Assembly (NCBI GenBank): GCA_001025035.1
Contig: LCZK01000003.1
Location: 62,001-126,000 of the forward strand
Direction: 5' to 3'
Source: Actinobacteria bacterium IMCC26207
Lineage (GTDB): Bacteria > Actinomycetota > Acidimicrobiia > Acidimicrobiales > Microtrichaceae
Length of the DNA stretch: 64,000 nucleotides
Part shown: positions 52,810-61,775 of the stretch, piece by piece
Position numbering within the stretch: position 1 is the stretch's first letter
Layout of the letters: the number at the start of each line of letters is the position of its first letter
Position numbers and translations under genes: made by a program
The notes under the pieces: generated by a model
What the model saw: only the letters and a program-made list of their open reading frames with translations
What the model was told of the DNA's origin: nothing
Databases searched by the model: none

Positions 52810-53889
52810 ATGGCTGCGCACGACCTCTCTGTCCGCCTGAACGGTTTGCAGCGCGAGTTTGAAGAGGTTGAAGCTCGTCTTGCTGACCCGGCAGTGATAG
52901 CGGATCAGACCCGCTATGTGGAACTCTCACGCCGGTATAGCGAACTGCAACCCATTGTTGAGCGGACGGCACAGCTCATTGAAGCCGAGGGAGATCTCGA
53001 AGCTGCAAAGGAGCTGATCTCGCTCGGTTCGGGCGAGGAGCGTGACGCCTTGCGAGCTGATGCTGCGGAGTCCGAATCCGCAGTAGATCGACTAGTCGAG
53101 GAACTGAAACTTCTTCTGCTTCCCAAAGACCCCAACGATGACCGCAACGTGATTGTCGAGATTCGCGGCGCAGAGGGTGGGGAAGAGGCAAACCTGTTTG
53201 CTCGTAATCTCTTCGAGCTCTATCGGGCCTACTCCAGCCGAGTCGGATGGAGTTTTGAGACCATGTCATCCTCTCCTACCGAGATGGGTGGCCTCTCTGA
53301 CGTGACTTTTCGCTTGGCTGGGCCCGGCGTGTGGTCCCGCATGCGTTTCGAAGCTGGCGTGCACCGGGTGCAGCGGGTTCCGGTCACTGAATCCCAAGGC
53401 CGGATCCATACTTCCTCGGCCACGGTCGCAGTGCTGCCCGAGGCAGATGAAGTAGAGGTCCGCATCGATGCGAACGACATCACCATTGATGTGTATCGCT
53501 CATCCGGGCCGGGCGGTCAGTCAGTGAACACAACCGACTCAGCCGTTCGGATTACTCACCTTCCAACTGGCCTAGTTGTTGCGATGCAGGACGAAAAGAG
53601 CCAACTTCAGAATCGGGCGAAGGCGTTGCAGGTCTTGCGTGCTCGGCTGTTAAAGCTTGAACAGGACCGTCAAGCAGGTGAGGCATCTGGGCAACGCAAA
53701 GCTCAGATTGGCGGCGGCGGTCGCAGCGAAAAGATTCGCACTTACAACTTTAAAGAGAATCGCGTGTCTGACCATCGGATTGGTCTGACGGTGTACAACC
53801 TTGATCGCGTGCTCTCGGGTGAACTTGATGAGATTAGCGACGCACTCGTAGCCGATGACCGCGCCAAGCAGTTGTCGGATTCGGAGTAA
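52810..53889 (+). CDS. prfA: Peptide chain release factor 1
   Basis: Releases nascent chains at UAG and UAA. The GGQ loop is in RSSGPGGQSVNTTDSAVRI and the stop-recognition PxT motif is in RVPVTESQGRIHTSS. At 359 residues it is normal. The ATG at 52810 lies two bases after the previous stop, with GGTGGGG upstream; a GTG at 52798 would add four residues. Its stop overlaps the start of prmC (TAATG), the enzyme that methylates its GGQ glutamine. Confidence 0.97.
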   Translation: MAAHDLSVRLNGLQREFEEVEARLADPAVIADQTRYVELSRRYSELQPIVERTAQLIEAEGDLEAAKELISLGSGEERDALRADAAESESAVDRLVEELKLLLLPKDPNDDRNVIVEIRGAEGGEEANLFARNLFELYRAYSSRVGWSFETMSSSPTEMGGLSDVTFRLAGPGVWSRMRFEAGVHRVQRVPVTESQGRIHTSSATVAVLPEADEVEVRIDANDITIDVYRSSGPGGQSVNTTDSAVRITHLPTGLVVAMQDEKSQLQNRAKALQVLRARLLKLEQDRQAGEASGQRKAQIGGGGRSEKIRTYNFKENRVSDHRIGLTVYNLDRVLSGELDEISDALVADDRAKQLSDSE

Positions 53890-54773
53890 TGAGTTCCTTG
53901 GATCAGACCGTGAGCTGGAGGGATCTGCTCATCGAAGCAACTCTGGCCTTTAGGGCTGCAGGTCTTGAGCAAGCAGCGGTAGATGCTCGCCGAGTAGTTG
54001 AGCAGGCCTCGGGCGCAGACCCTTCAGAGCTGATCCTGGTATTAGATGATCCCGTTACAGAACGATCGATGAGTTCCTTTGAGCTCATGGTGCGGCGCAG
54101 ATCTGCTGGTGAGCCACTGCAGTATGTCCTTGGGTCATGGTCATTTCGATCATTGGACCTCATGGTGGATTCGCGAGTGCTCATTCCGCGGCCAGAGACT
54201 GAGGCCGTAGTTGAGGTTGCTCTGGCAGAGTTGGACCGGCTTGGGGCGCAGGATCGAACCTGCCAGGTTGTGGACCTTGGAACGGGTTCGGGTGCAATCG
54301 GGTTATCCATCGCTGTGGAGCGCGTGAGGACTCAGGTGATGTTGACGGACCAATCTCCCGAGGCCTTGCAAGTAGCGCGAGCAAACATCGCCGGCTTGGG
54401 AAGGCCCGGGGCGCGCATCTCTACAGGTCTCGGGTCTTGGTTCGATGCGCTCCCACATGACTTGATGCGCAACGTCGATCTGATCATCTCGAATCCTCCC
54501 TATGTGCCCGCTGACCTGCTGCTTCCGCCAGAGGTAGCTGATTGGGAGCCAGTGGGCGCTCTTCGTTCTGGCCCCGACGGGACTGACGACTTGCGAGTGT
54601 TGATTCTTCAGGCGGGGGAGTGGCTTCAAGAAGACGGCGTGTTGATCTGCGAGCTGTCCCCCGAACAAGCAGCAGACATGCAGGCCCTAGCCAGGACGGC
54701 TTTTAACCACGCACGTATCGAGCGCGATCTAACTGGGCGTGATCGGGCACTCGTTGCCGCAGGTCCGAAATAG
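53889..54773 (+). CDS. prmC: Release factor glutamine methyltransferase PrmC
   Basis: SAM-dependent enzyme methylating the glutamine of the release-factor GGQ motif. The N-terminal helical domain (1-85) recognises the factor; the Rossmann domain has RVLIPRPETEAVVEVAL, VVDLGTGSGAIGLSIA (SAM loop), and the catalytic NPPY in IISNPPYVPADLL. At 294 residues it is normal. It overlaps prfA by one base, so the two are coupled. In mycobacteria the sua5-type gene follows here; in this window the 47-bp palindrome and an unrelated block follow instead. Confidence 0.95.
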   Translation: MSSLDQTVSWRDLLIEATLAFRAAGLEQAAVDARRVVEQASGADPSELILVLDDPVTERSMSSFELMVRRRSAGEPLQYVLGSWSFRSLDLMVDSRVLIPRPETEAVVEVALAELDRLGAQDRTCQVVDLGTGSGAIGLSIAVERVRTQVMLTDQSPEALQVARANIAGLGRPGARISTGLGSWFDALPHDLMRNVDLIISNPPYVPADLLLPPEVADWEPVGALRSGPDGTDDLRVLILQAGEWLQEDGVLICELSPEQAADMQALARTAFNHARIERDLTGRDRALVAAGPK

Positions 54774-54821
54774 GCGCACTCGGTCCTTCGCTGCAGCAGC
54801 GGATCTCCCCGCCACCTGAAT

Positions 54822-54868
54822 CATTGGCGCCGGTAAGCTACGGATTCCGTCGCTTACCGGCGCCAATG
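54822..54868. repeat. 47-bp dispersed palindrome, copy C (inside the ADH 3' end)
   Basis: Same family as 22782 and 23599. The arms differ at a single pair. Compared with copy A one internal base pair is swapped from T-A to A-T, which keeps pairing. On the minus strand its sequence encodes the final nine residues of the alcohol dehydrogenase (IGAGKRRNP) and the stop at 54838. Confidence 0.95.
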
Positions 54869-55923
54869 CGGGTGCTCGGGGTTTCGTTCGGTGTGACCAA
54901 AATCTTGGCTTGCGAGTCTGGGTCGCCCAGCGCAGTAAACGCATCGGCAACTCCCTCGAGAGGCACTGTTGCTGTGATCATCTGACTGACTGGGTATTCC
55001 CCTTCCGAAATCCGGCGCAGGGTGTCGGCAAACTCCCCGGGGTCATAACCAAACACGAACTGCAGATTGAGTTCCTTGCCGACTGCAATCATGGGGCGAA
55101 AACTGTCGGCAACCATGCAGACCCCGACCACCAGAATCTGTGCGGCGCGAGGTGCTTCGAGTATGGCGGATTCCAACATGCCGGGAACTCCGACCGCTTC
55201 GAAAATCACTAGTGGTTTGCGGCCGTCGATACGTCGCCAGATTGCAATCGGTGACTCCACGGCGGGGTCAGTCACTTCACTCGCACCAAATACGCTTGCC
55301 AGGGCTCGGCGGCTAGCTGAATAATCCGAAGCGAGGATAGTCTCGACTCCTGCAGTACAGAGTGCGGCGATCACTGCAAGCCCAACCGGCCCACAGCCCA
55401 GCACTACCGCAGCGTGTTTCGGTGTGATGACGCTCTTGTGCACTGCATGCGCTCCCACCGACATCGGTTCGGTGAGAGCTGCGAGGTGAGGGTCGAGGTC
55501 ATTTGGGACTTTGCTGCACAGAACCTCTGAGAGCGCAATCTGCTGCGCAAAGCCTCCTGGATAGGTGTTGTCATAACCCAAAGCGTGAAGCCCACCTGAA
55601 TCCATAACGATCGGCAGCGAGACCACAAGATCGCCCAGAGCGAGGTTGTTTACATTCGGGCCTACCTCAAGCACCCGAGCAGAAAATTCGTGACCCATGA
55701 CAACATCTCGTGACGCATCCATCGGTGCGGGAGCAAATGGTCCTGCCTCTGCTGACATCACATCGGCCATCTCGACTAGTTGATCTGCATGGTGAAGCGC
55801 ATGGAGGTCCGAGCCACAGATGCCACAGGCGATGACCTCAGCTATGACCTGCCCTGGTTGTGGGGAGAGCTCTGCTATGTCATCAACGAGCAACTGCCCA
55901 CCCCGCATGACTGCTGCCTTCAT
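54838..55923 (-). CDS. Zinc-dependent alcohol dehydrogenase-like (MDR family), C-terminus in a palindrome
   Basis: A 361-residue medium-chain dehydrogenase. The catalytic zinc site is in ACGICGSDLHALHHAD and MGHEFSARVLEVG; the NAD(P) fold has VVLGCGPVGLAVIAALCTAG. The four-cysteine structural zinc lobe is absent between residues about 85 and 115. It resembles threonine/sorbitol dehydrogenase-like enzymes; the substrate is unknown. The ATG at 55923 has GGGGGAACAG upstream. The last nine codons and stop lie in the 47-bp palindrome, so the original C-terminus has probably been replaced. Divergent from the cyclic-nucleotide-binding gene. Confidence 0.9.
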   Translation of the reverse strand: MKAAVMRGGQLLVDDIAELSPQPGQVIAEVIACGICGSDLHALHHADQLVEMADVMSAEAGPFAPAPMDASRDVVMGHEFSARVLEVGPNVNNLALGDLVVSLPIVMDSGGLHALGYDNTYPGGFAQQIALSEVLCSKVPNDLDPHLAALTEPMSVGAHAVHKSVITPKHAAVVLGCGPVGLAVIAALCTAGVETILASDYSASRRALASVFGASEVTDPAVESPIAIWRRIDGRKPLVIFEAVGVPGMLESAILEAPRAAQILVVGVCMVADSFRPMIAVGKELNLQFVFGYDPGEFADTLRRISEGEYPVSQMITATVPLEGVADAFTALGDPDSQAKILVTPNETPSTRIGAGKRRNP

Positions 55924-56054
55924 CTGTTCCCCCAACGTAATCCCGTGAGCGGTGGGTCCAAGACCCTCTTTGAGGTTACTCTTTGTGGTGTTGCGTTAGT
56001 TGAGCAGAAGGCAGTTGCTGTCTGACCCGGCGGCATTGCAGATCGGGGAATCCT

Positions 56055-56480
56055 ATGAGTTTGTGCCGTAAACCCGCTGAGCGTGCTGAGATGTTGACCG
56101 AGGTACCTTTCTTTGACGGTTTTGGCGCGGATGAGATTCTGCGAGTGGTGGAACTCACTGATGAGGTTCTCATCCCGGCCGGAAGCGTTGTCGTTGATCA
56201 GGGTGACCCTGGCACGGACTGCTACGTCATTCTCGATGGCACTGCGAGTGTCTACGTGCGAGGAGACCATGTTGCTTCCTCGGGGCCCGGTTCTATGGTT
56301 GGCGAGATGGCGCTCGTTGATCATCGACCCCGAACAGCAACTGTTGTGGCAGATACTGACCTAGATCTGTTGCGCTTTAATTCTGAAGCCTTTCGTAAGT
56401 TGCTCGAGGAAATGCCGAAGGCATCCGAGCGCATTATGACTGCCCTACAGGCACGACTCAATCGACTCGGCACCGTCTAG
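56055..56480 (+). CDS. Stand-alone cyclic nucleotide-binding domain protein
   Basis: A 141-residue protein consisting of one CAP-type cNMP-binding domain. Seen: FFDGFGADEILRVVELTDEV, LIPAGSVVVDQGDPGTDCYVI and the phosphate-binding cassette GEMALVDHRPRTATVVAD, whose Glu and Arg are the usual cyclic-nucleotide contacts. There is no DNA-binding or enzyme domain. It may sense cAMP and act on a partner protein. GGGGAA lies upstream. The intergenic region of 131 bases is shared with the alcohol dehydrogenase. Confidence 0.9.
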   Translation: MSLCRKPAERAEMLTEVPFFDGFGADEILRVVELTDEVLIPAGSVVVDQGDPGTDCYVILDGTASVYVRGDHVASSGPGSMVGEMALVDHRPRTATVVADTDLDLLRFNSEAFRKLLEEMPKASERIMTALQARLNRLGTV

Positions 56481-56500
56481 TCGGCCTGCTTGCCGGGCGC

Positions 56501-57997
56501 TCACAAAAACTGAAGTTCGCCCTCGGCAGCAATCTGGACTGCCCTTCCCAAGAGCGCCTCGCTTGTCATCGCGGCCATGAGTTCAGGCTGCGAGGTCACT
56601 GCCCATGCGCGCTCGCCTTGGGGTGTCAAACATGCCGCATGTCCTCGGGTCGCAAGACCCTCGCGGTCATGCATCACAGTCCAAGTTTCGATTGCAGCCT
56701 CGCCGAGATAGTCGCCAGCAGCAGGTCTTCCGGCAACCGCGTCCACCTCGGCCTGTGGACGTTCCCAGCGGTAGCCAGCTGTGGGCGGACTGGTTGAGTA
56801 CAGACCGAAAGCATGTTTGTCCACGTGTCCACCGTTTGCAGTAACTAGGCCCATCGAACCCGCATCCTCGCGTAGCACCTGCACCATCGAACACAGTGCG
56901 TGACCAACCGGGTTATTCCAAGGACCACCAGCAAATGACAAGCCCCCGTAGACAGTGAGTTGGCGGTCGGCCGAAATCGAAAGTTCACGCAGAGCCAGTT
57001 GAACAGCCGAGGGGTAACAGGAGTACAAATCGACATGTTCGACCTGATCAATATCTACCTGAGCAAGTTCTAGAGCCCGGTTCCCTGCAATGCGCATGGC
57101 AGCAGAGGAGTAAAAATCAAGGCGCTCCGAAAGGCTGCGATCTTTCGCATCGGTGCCAGTATGCACAAAGACCCAACGGTCTGCAGGTACCCCAAGTGCG
57201 CGGGCCCGCTCCACGGAGCACAGGATGATTCCAGAGGCCATGTCCACATCTGGGTTGGCTACCATTCGCTTGGTATAGGGGTACCCGATCATCCGATTCT
57301 GTGAGGTTGGGGTTGTGATCTCTTGCGCGGTGAATGAGGTGCGGTTCCATGCGTATGGGTTCTGCTCGGCGACTCGAGAGAACCCGGACCAAATCCCGCC
57401 GACGTAATCCAGATGTTCGGCCATGGTCCGAGTCGAGTCCTGCCAGAGCGCATTTTCGAAGAGCGGGTATACCTGAAGCGGCATCAGGATTCCCCGTGCG
57501 GCCTCGGACGGGTGACCCATAAAGAAGGGGGACTCATCCATCCAATCGGGGGTCTGGTCAGCTGCCTGACTCGTCCAGTCGAGCTCAAGCCCCAACTTCT
57601 TTGCAGCAGAACGTGATTTGCCTGACTCGCCGCCACAAAGCAGGGCTAGGTCGAATTCTCCAGAGCTGATTGCAGCGGCTAGGCGGTTTACCATGGACTG
57701 TGGAGTGTTCCCGCCAACGGTGGCATACCATGTTTTGGCGTCTACGCATCCGAGCTCTTCACGAACCAGGGCGCCCGGGTTTGAGTAGCGCCAAGAGATG
57801 GTGGGGACTGCCGCTACAACCTGCGCAGAAGCCAAAGCCGCTTCGGCCCCGGAATCTGCCTGGGCCGCAAGCAAAGCCTGGGTCATAAGTGTTGAGGGCT
57901 CATACAGACTGGCGCCTTGATCTACGTGATTCAGGATTTGGCCAACACCGATAATCACTGGTGTTCGTGGGTCAAGAGAAGAGCTCGCTGCAGACAT
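56501..57997 (-). CDS. Thiolase-fold protein lacking the nucleophilic cysteine
   Basis: A 498-residue acetyl-CoA acetyltransferase-like protein. The family segments VIIGVGQ, FDLALLCGGESGKSRSAAKK, VDLYSCYPSAVQLALRELSI and GGPWNNPVGHALCSMVQVL are present. At the place of the catalytic CxSG of thiolases (about residues 95-99) the sequence is GGNTP, so the condensing cysteine is missing. Such proteins in actinobacteria are probable lipid-transfer or non-thiolytic acyl-binding relatives. It is convergent with the cyclic-nucleotide-binding gene and divergent from rpiB. Confidence 0.83.
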   Translation of the reverse strand: MSAASSSLDPRTPVIIGVGQILNHVDQGASLYEPSTLMTQALLAAQADSGAEAALASAQVVAAVPTISWRYSNPGALVREELGCVDAKTWYATVGGNTPQSMVNRLAAAISSGEFDLALLCGGESGKSRSAAKKLGLELDWTSQAADQTPDWMDESPFFMGHPSEAARGILMPLQVYPLFENALWQDSTRTMAEHLDYVGGIWSGFSRVAEQNPYAWNRTSFTAQEITTPTSQNRMIGYPYTKRMVANPDVDMASGIILCSVERARALGVPADRWVFVHTGTDAKDRSLSERLDFYSSAAMRIAGNRALELAQVDIDQVEHVDLYSCYPSAVQLALRELSISADRQLTVYGGLSFAGGPWNNPVGHALCSMVQVLREDAGSMGLVTANGGHVDKHAFGLYSTSPPTAGYRWERPQAEVDAVAGRPAAGDYLGEAAIETWTVMHDREGLATRGHAACLTPQGERAWAVTSQPELMAAMTSEALLGRAVQIAAEGELQFL

Positions 57998-58133
57998 GTC
58001 TGCAGACTACGGGCGAGGGGACTGATGATCGAACTCGCAGAAGCGGTAACTCCTGCTTGGTGAACCTTCACTAGCCGCACTCACGTGGCCGGTGAGGGGT
58101 CTGCAGTGTTACATGTGCGGTTAGTTCACTAGA

Positions 58134-58628
58134 GTGAGGGGGGTGAATGACCCTTCCGTGCAGGACGTGAGCGAACCTCCTATCAGAGTTGTCCTTGGAT
58201 CAGACCACGGTGGCCTGAGTCTAAAAAACGAGTTGGCGCAGTATTTGAGCAGTCAAGCCATATTGGTCATCGACCTTGGAACACATACTGCAGACTCGGT
58301 CGACTATCCCGAGTTTGGAGCAGCTGTCGGAAGAGCCGTAGCAGCGGGCGATGCTGATTTTGGCGTTGCAGTGTGCGGGTCGGGGCTTGGTATCTGCATC
58401 GCAGCCAACAAGATCGACGGAGTTCGTGCGGTCACGATTCACGATGTCACCTCGGCTCGGTTGAGCCGAGAGCACAATGACGCAAACGTTATCTGCCTAG
58501 GTGAACGCCTTATTGGTCGAGAGGTAGCCAAAGAAGCGCTCGATGTTTTTCTTGCCACACAGTTTGAGGGTGGCCGCCACGCAAAGCGCGTCCACAGCCT
58601 TGACGCACTCATTACCCAACAGATGTAA
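58134..58628 (+). CDS. rpiB: Ribose-5-phosphate isomerase B
   Basis: Interconverts ribose 5-phosphate and ribulose 5-phosphate in the pentose phosphate pathway. Seen: [59 protein letters not shown] (catalytic Cys) and [17 protein letters not shown]. Slightly long at the N-terminus; alternative GTG starts at 58143 and 58167 are possible. Next to glyA, as in other actinobacteria. Confidence 0.94.
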   Translation: MRGVNDPSVQDVSEPPIRVVLGSDHGGLSLKNELAQYLSSQAILVIDLGTHTADSVDYPEFGAAVGRAVAAGDADFGVAVCGSGLGICIAANKIDGVRAVTIHDVTSARLSREHNDANVICLGERLIGREVAKEALDVFLATQFEGGRHAKRVHSLDALITQQM

Positions 58629-58672
58629 CCAACGCACTCGGTTCTGAGTGCCTACCGAAGGAAGTATCTGCC

Positions 58673-59917
58673 ATGCCATGGCCGACTGATCGTGACAACG
58701 AAGTATTTGCAGCCATCGACCGAGAGGTTGACCGACAAAACACCGGCATCCAACTCATCGCATCCGAGAATTTCACCTCGCCTGCCGTGATGGAGGCAGT
58801 GGGCTCGGCTCTGACGAACAAATATTCTGAGGGTTACCCGGGCAAGCGTTACTACGGCGGAAACGAGGTCGTCGACGAGATTGAACAGATGGCCATTGAG
58901 CGGGTCAAGTCTCTGTTCGGAGCCGAGGCCGCAAACGTGCAGCCGCACTCCGGAGCGAATGCAAACCTCGGCGTGTACTTGGCTCTGCTTGAGGGTGGAG
59001 ACACAGTGCTTGGCCTGAGTTTGGACCACGGTGGTCACCTGACCCATGGGTCTCCCGTAAACATTTCGGGACGGTTCTACAACTTCGTCTCCTACGGGGT
59101 ACGACCCGAAGATGAGCGAATTGATTACGATCAAATGCGCTCACTTGCCTTGGAACATCGACCAAAAATGATTGTGGCGGGAGCCACGGCGTACCCCAGA
59201 ATTATTGACCCCGAAATCGTTCGTGAGATCTGCGATGAAGTCGGCGCTCTCTTTATGTTCGACGCAGCGCATATCGCCGGCTTAATTGCCGGTGGGGCGC
59301 ACCCCAACCCAACCCCGTTCGCAGACGTGGTCACGTTCACCACACACAAGACCCTGCGCGGGCCTCGAGGCGGATGCATCCTGTCCAAAGAAGAATTTGG
59401 CGCTCGCATCAACAAGGCGATCTTCCCCGGCCTCCAGGGTGGACCCTTGGAACATGTGATTGCCGGCAAGGCAGTTGCATTTCGCGAGGCCGCAGATCCG
59501 AGCTTTGCAGGGTACGCGCAGCAGATTGTTAAGAATTCCCAAGCACTCGCAGAGTCGCTGATTTCTCAGGGGTTCCGCTTGGTTTCGGGCGGTTCTGATA
59601 ATCACCTGCTCCTGATTGACCTTCGCTCCTTCGACTCAGAACTTACTGGCAAGGAAGCTCAAATTGCTCTTGACCTGGCAGGGATAACGCTCAACAAGAA
59701 CACGGTTCCTGATGACCAGCGCTCACCCTTTGTTACATCTGGGCTCAGAATTGGAACGCCATCGGTGACAACTCAAGGAATGGCTGAACCCGAGATGACT
59801 CAGATTGCTGAACTGATCACACGCGTCCTGGCAGCGCCGAGCGATGAGTCAGTGATCGCTGAAGTGCGAGGCGATGTTGAATTGCTCTGCTCCAAGTTCA
59901 CCCCGTACCCGCTCTGA
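58673..59917 (+). CDS. glyA: Serine hydroxymethyltransferase
   Basis: PLP enzyme moving a one-carbon unit from serine to tetrahydrofolate. Seen: [37 protein letters not shown], the PLP lysine in [14 protein letters not shown], and [19 protein letters not shown]. At 414 residues it is normal. GAAGGAAG lies upstream of the ATG. Downstream is a convergent WbaP-type gene; the common rpiB-glyA-wecA order is broken by this insertion. Confidence 0.97.
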   Translation: MPWPTDRDNEVFAAIDREVDRQNTGIQLIASENFTSPAVMEAVGSALTNKYSEGYPGKRYYGGNEVVDEIEQMAIERVKSLFGAEAANVQPHSGANANLGVYLALLEGGDTVLGLSLDHGGHLTHGSPVNISGRFYNFVSYGVRPEDERIDYDQMRSLALEHRPKMIVAGATAYPRIIDPEIVREICDEVGALFMFDAAHIAGLIAGGAHPNPTPFADVVTFTTHKTLRGPRGGCILSKEEFGARINKAIFPGLQGGPLEHVIAGKAVAFREAADPSFAGYAQQIVKNSQALAESLISQGFRLVSGGSDNHLLLIDLRSFDSELTGKEAQIALDLAGITLNKNTVPDDQRSPFVTSGLRIGTPSVTTQGMAEPEMTQIAELITRVLAAPSDESVIAEVRGDVELLCSKFTPYPL

Positions 59918-59996
59918 GACCAGTTGGCCGTAGCACAGGTAAGGGTTTACGCCAATCTCGGCTTACTGCGAATGAAGCGCCTTCGGACTGATCCGA

Positions 59997-61523
59997 CTAC
60001 GCCGCGCCGCGCCGCCTGATGACTGCTGGAACTGTCTTGAGCAAGATGATGCTGTCGGTGAGCAATGACCAGTTGTCCACGTAGTACATATCAAGGCGCA
60101 GGTACTCTTCTAGCGTGCTGGTAAACCTTCCGTGAATCTGCCAGTAGCCGGTGATGCCAGGCTGGGCTCGCAGGCGATCCAGCATTGCGGGCTCCCACTG
60201 GGTTGCCTCGGCGGCAGTCGCAGGCCTTGGACCCACCAGACTCATCTCACCTCGAACCACGTTTATGAGTTGGGGAAGTTCGTCAATTGACGTCGTGCGC
60301 AGGAACTTTCCGAAAGGTGTTACTCGAGGGTCATCACTCATCTTGAACATGGGTTCGGCAGCTTCATTTTGATCCTGCAAATCAGCGAGAAGATCCTCGG
60401 CATTCGCAACCATGCTTCTGAACTTAAACATCGTGAAGGGGACACCGTTGCGACCAATACGTGTCTGTCGAAACAGCACAGTCCGTCCCGAAGTAATGCG
60501 GAGCACTAAGGCGCACAGCAGAAGGAGCGGTGAGAGCAGAACTAGCGCGCAGAGTGCTACGAGTAGGTCGAATACTCGCTTCAGAAGAGACCTCCATCCA
60601 GTCCGAATCGACGGCGTAACTCTCATCATGGGGAATCCGCCCAAAGGGGCTGTCTGCACCCGCCTAGAAGCGATGTCTTGCATAGAGGATGAGACCTGAA
60701 CATAGATGCCCTCTCGAGACAGAGCTCGGATGAGGTCATTTGAGAGAGCACAGTCTTGTTCTCCGCTAGCAATAATGGCTCCGGTCACCATGGATGTCCG
60801 CGCTACCTCGAGCAATGCCAGAACTTCAGCCGAATTTTGCGGAGTATTGACCCGTTCGGTCACCTGGTAGCCCAGATGTGGTGATGCCAAGAGATAACGA
60901 TCGAGCTCACTTGACTCGTGACCGTGGCCAATCAGGATGACCTTCCGTGTGATCTCTCCATTTCCTCGAGCACGGGCGAAGTGCAACCGAACGAACTCTC
61001 GCTCGATGAGAGTGATTCCAACGGTAAGAACTCCGAGTCCGACCAGCCACGCTCGGCTAATCGGGATTGCCAATACTGCGGAGATTGCAGCAATAGCGGC
61101 GCATCCGTACAGGCCCGCAGTCAGGACCCTGCGCCATTCCTCAGAACGGCGTTGGATATGAATTGACTGGTAGAGATCTTGAGTTGCGAAGACAAATGGC
61201 CACAGCAGTATTGCGAGAATGGTTAATTCCGCTAGTTCCGCTGAGTTTTTCCCGAAAAACGAGATGGCAAGAAAACTTGCGCTGAGAGTTGCCACGGCAG
61301 CGATGAACACGTCAGCAAGAACCAACAATGCCTTGCGGTGATTCGCTCCGTATCGAGCAAGGCCCACCCTGAACGATTCGGCCTTGTGTAGAGCCGGGTC
61401 ATCTTCTTGGGTTCTTGGTAAGACAGGAACAACAATCGAAGCATCCTGAGGGGACGGCTCGTTGCCGATGTCAGTCGGCATCGGTAACTCGAGATCCACA
61501 TTCTTAGAGACGATTGCTGCCAT
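59997..61523 (-). CDS. WbaP-type polyprenyl glycosylphosphotransferase
   Basis: Initiating sugar-1-phosphate transferase for an envelope or exopolysaccharide, 508 residues. About four or five transmembrane helices lie between residues 70 and 175, followed by a soluble nucleotide-binding-like domain (about 190-300). The C-terminal bacterial sugar transferase domain has KRVFDLLVALCALVLL, TRIGRNGVPFTMFKFRSM, IDELPQLINVVRGEMSLVG and GPRPATAAEA. The ATG at 61523 has GAGGAAC upstream; a longer form is possible. Divergent from wecA, giving two different initiating enzymes side by side. Confidence 0.92.
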   Translation of the reverse strand: MAAIVSKNVDLELPMPTDIGNEPSPQDASIVVPVLPRTQEDDPALHKAESFRVGLARYGANHRKALLVLADVFIAAVATLSASFLAISFFGKNSAELAELTILAILLWPFVFATQDLYQSIHIQRRSEEWRRVLTAGLYGCAAIAAISAVLAIPISRAWLVGLGVLTVGITLIEREFVRLHFARARGNGEITRKVILIGHGHESSELDRYLLASPHLGYQVTERVNTPQNSAEVLALLEVARTSMVTGAIIASGEQDCALSNDLIRALSREGIYVQVSSSMQDIASRRVQTAPLGGFPMMRVTPSIRTGWRSLLKRVFDLLVALCALVLLSPLLLLCALVLRITSGRTVLFRQTRIGRNGVPFTMFKFRSMVANAEDLLADLQDQNEAAEPMFKMSDDPRVTPFGKFLRTTSIDELPQLINVVRGEMSLVGPRPATAAEATQWEPAMLDRLRAQPGITGYWQIHGRFTSTLEEYLRLDMYYVDNWSLLTDSIILLKTVPAVIRRRGAA

Positions 61524-61613
61524 GACGTTCCTCTGAAACAAGATTTAGTTAGCCTGTGCCCGCGGCTGGAACTCTGTTTGCGAGTCCGATACGTCAAAGG
61601 TCGCCCGAACCCT

Positions 61614-61628
61614 TTTACCGTACGTAAA
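61614..61628. promoter_or_regulatory. Operator-like inverted repeat between the WbaP-like gene and wecA
   Basis: TTTAC-CGTAC-GTAAA lies in an AT-rich part of the 252-base divergent region and could bind a regulator of either gene. The rest of the region holds no ORF that I can support. Confidence 0.3.
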
Positions 61629-61775
61629 CTTAATTGGAACATATTTGAATCCTCAAGTAAAGCGGTTTTGGTGCTGAGAGGCAGAGTGAACCTGCAGGCG
61701 GGCTTTGCTCAATGGCCAGACAGAATTCAGCTGTTGGCTTATCGAAGGCCCAGCGAAGAGCGGTGACTCTGCAGA

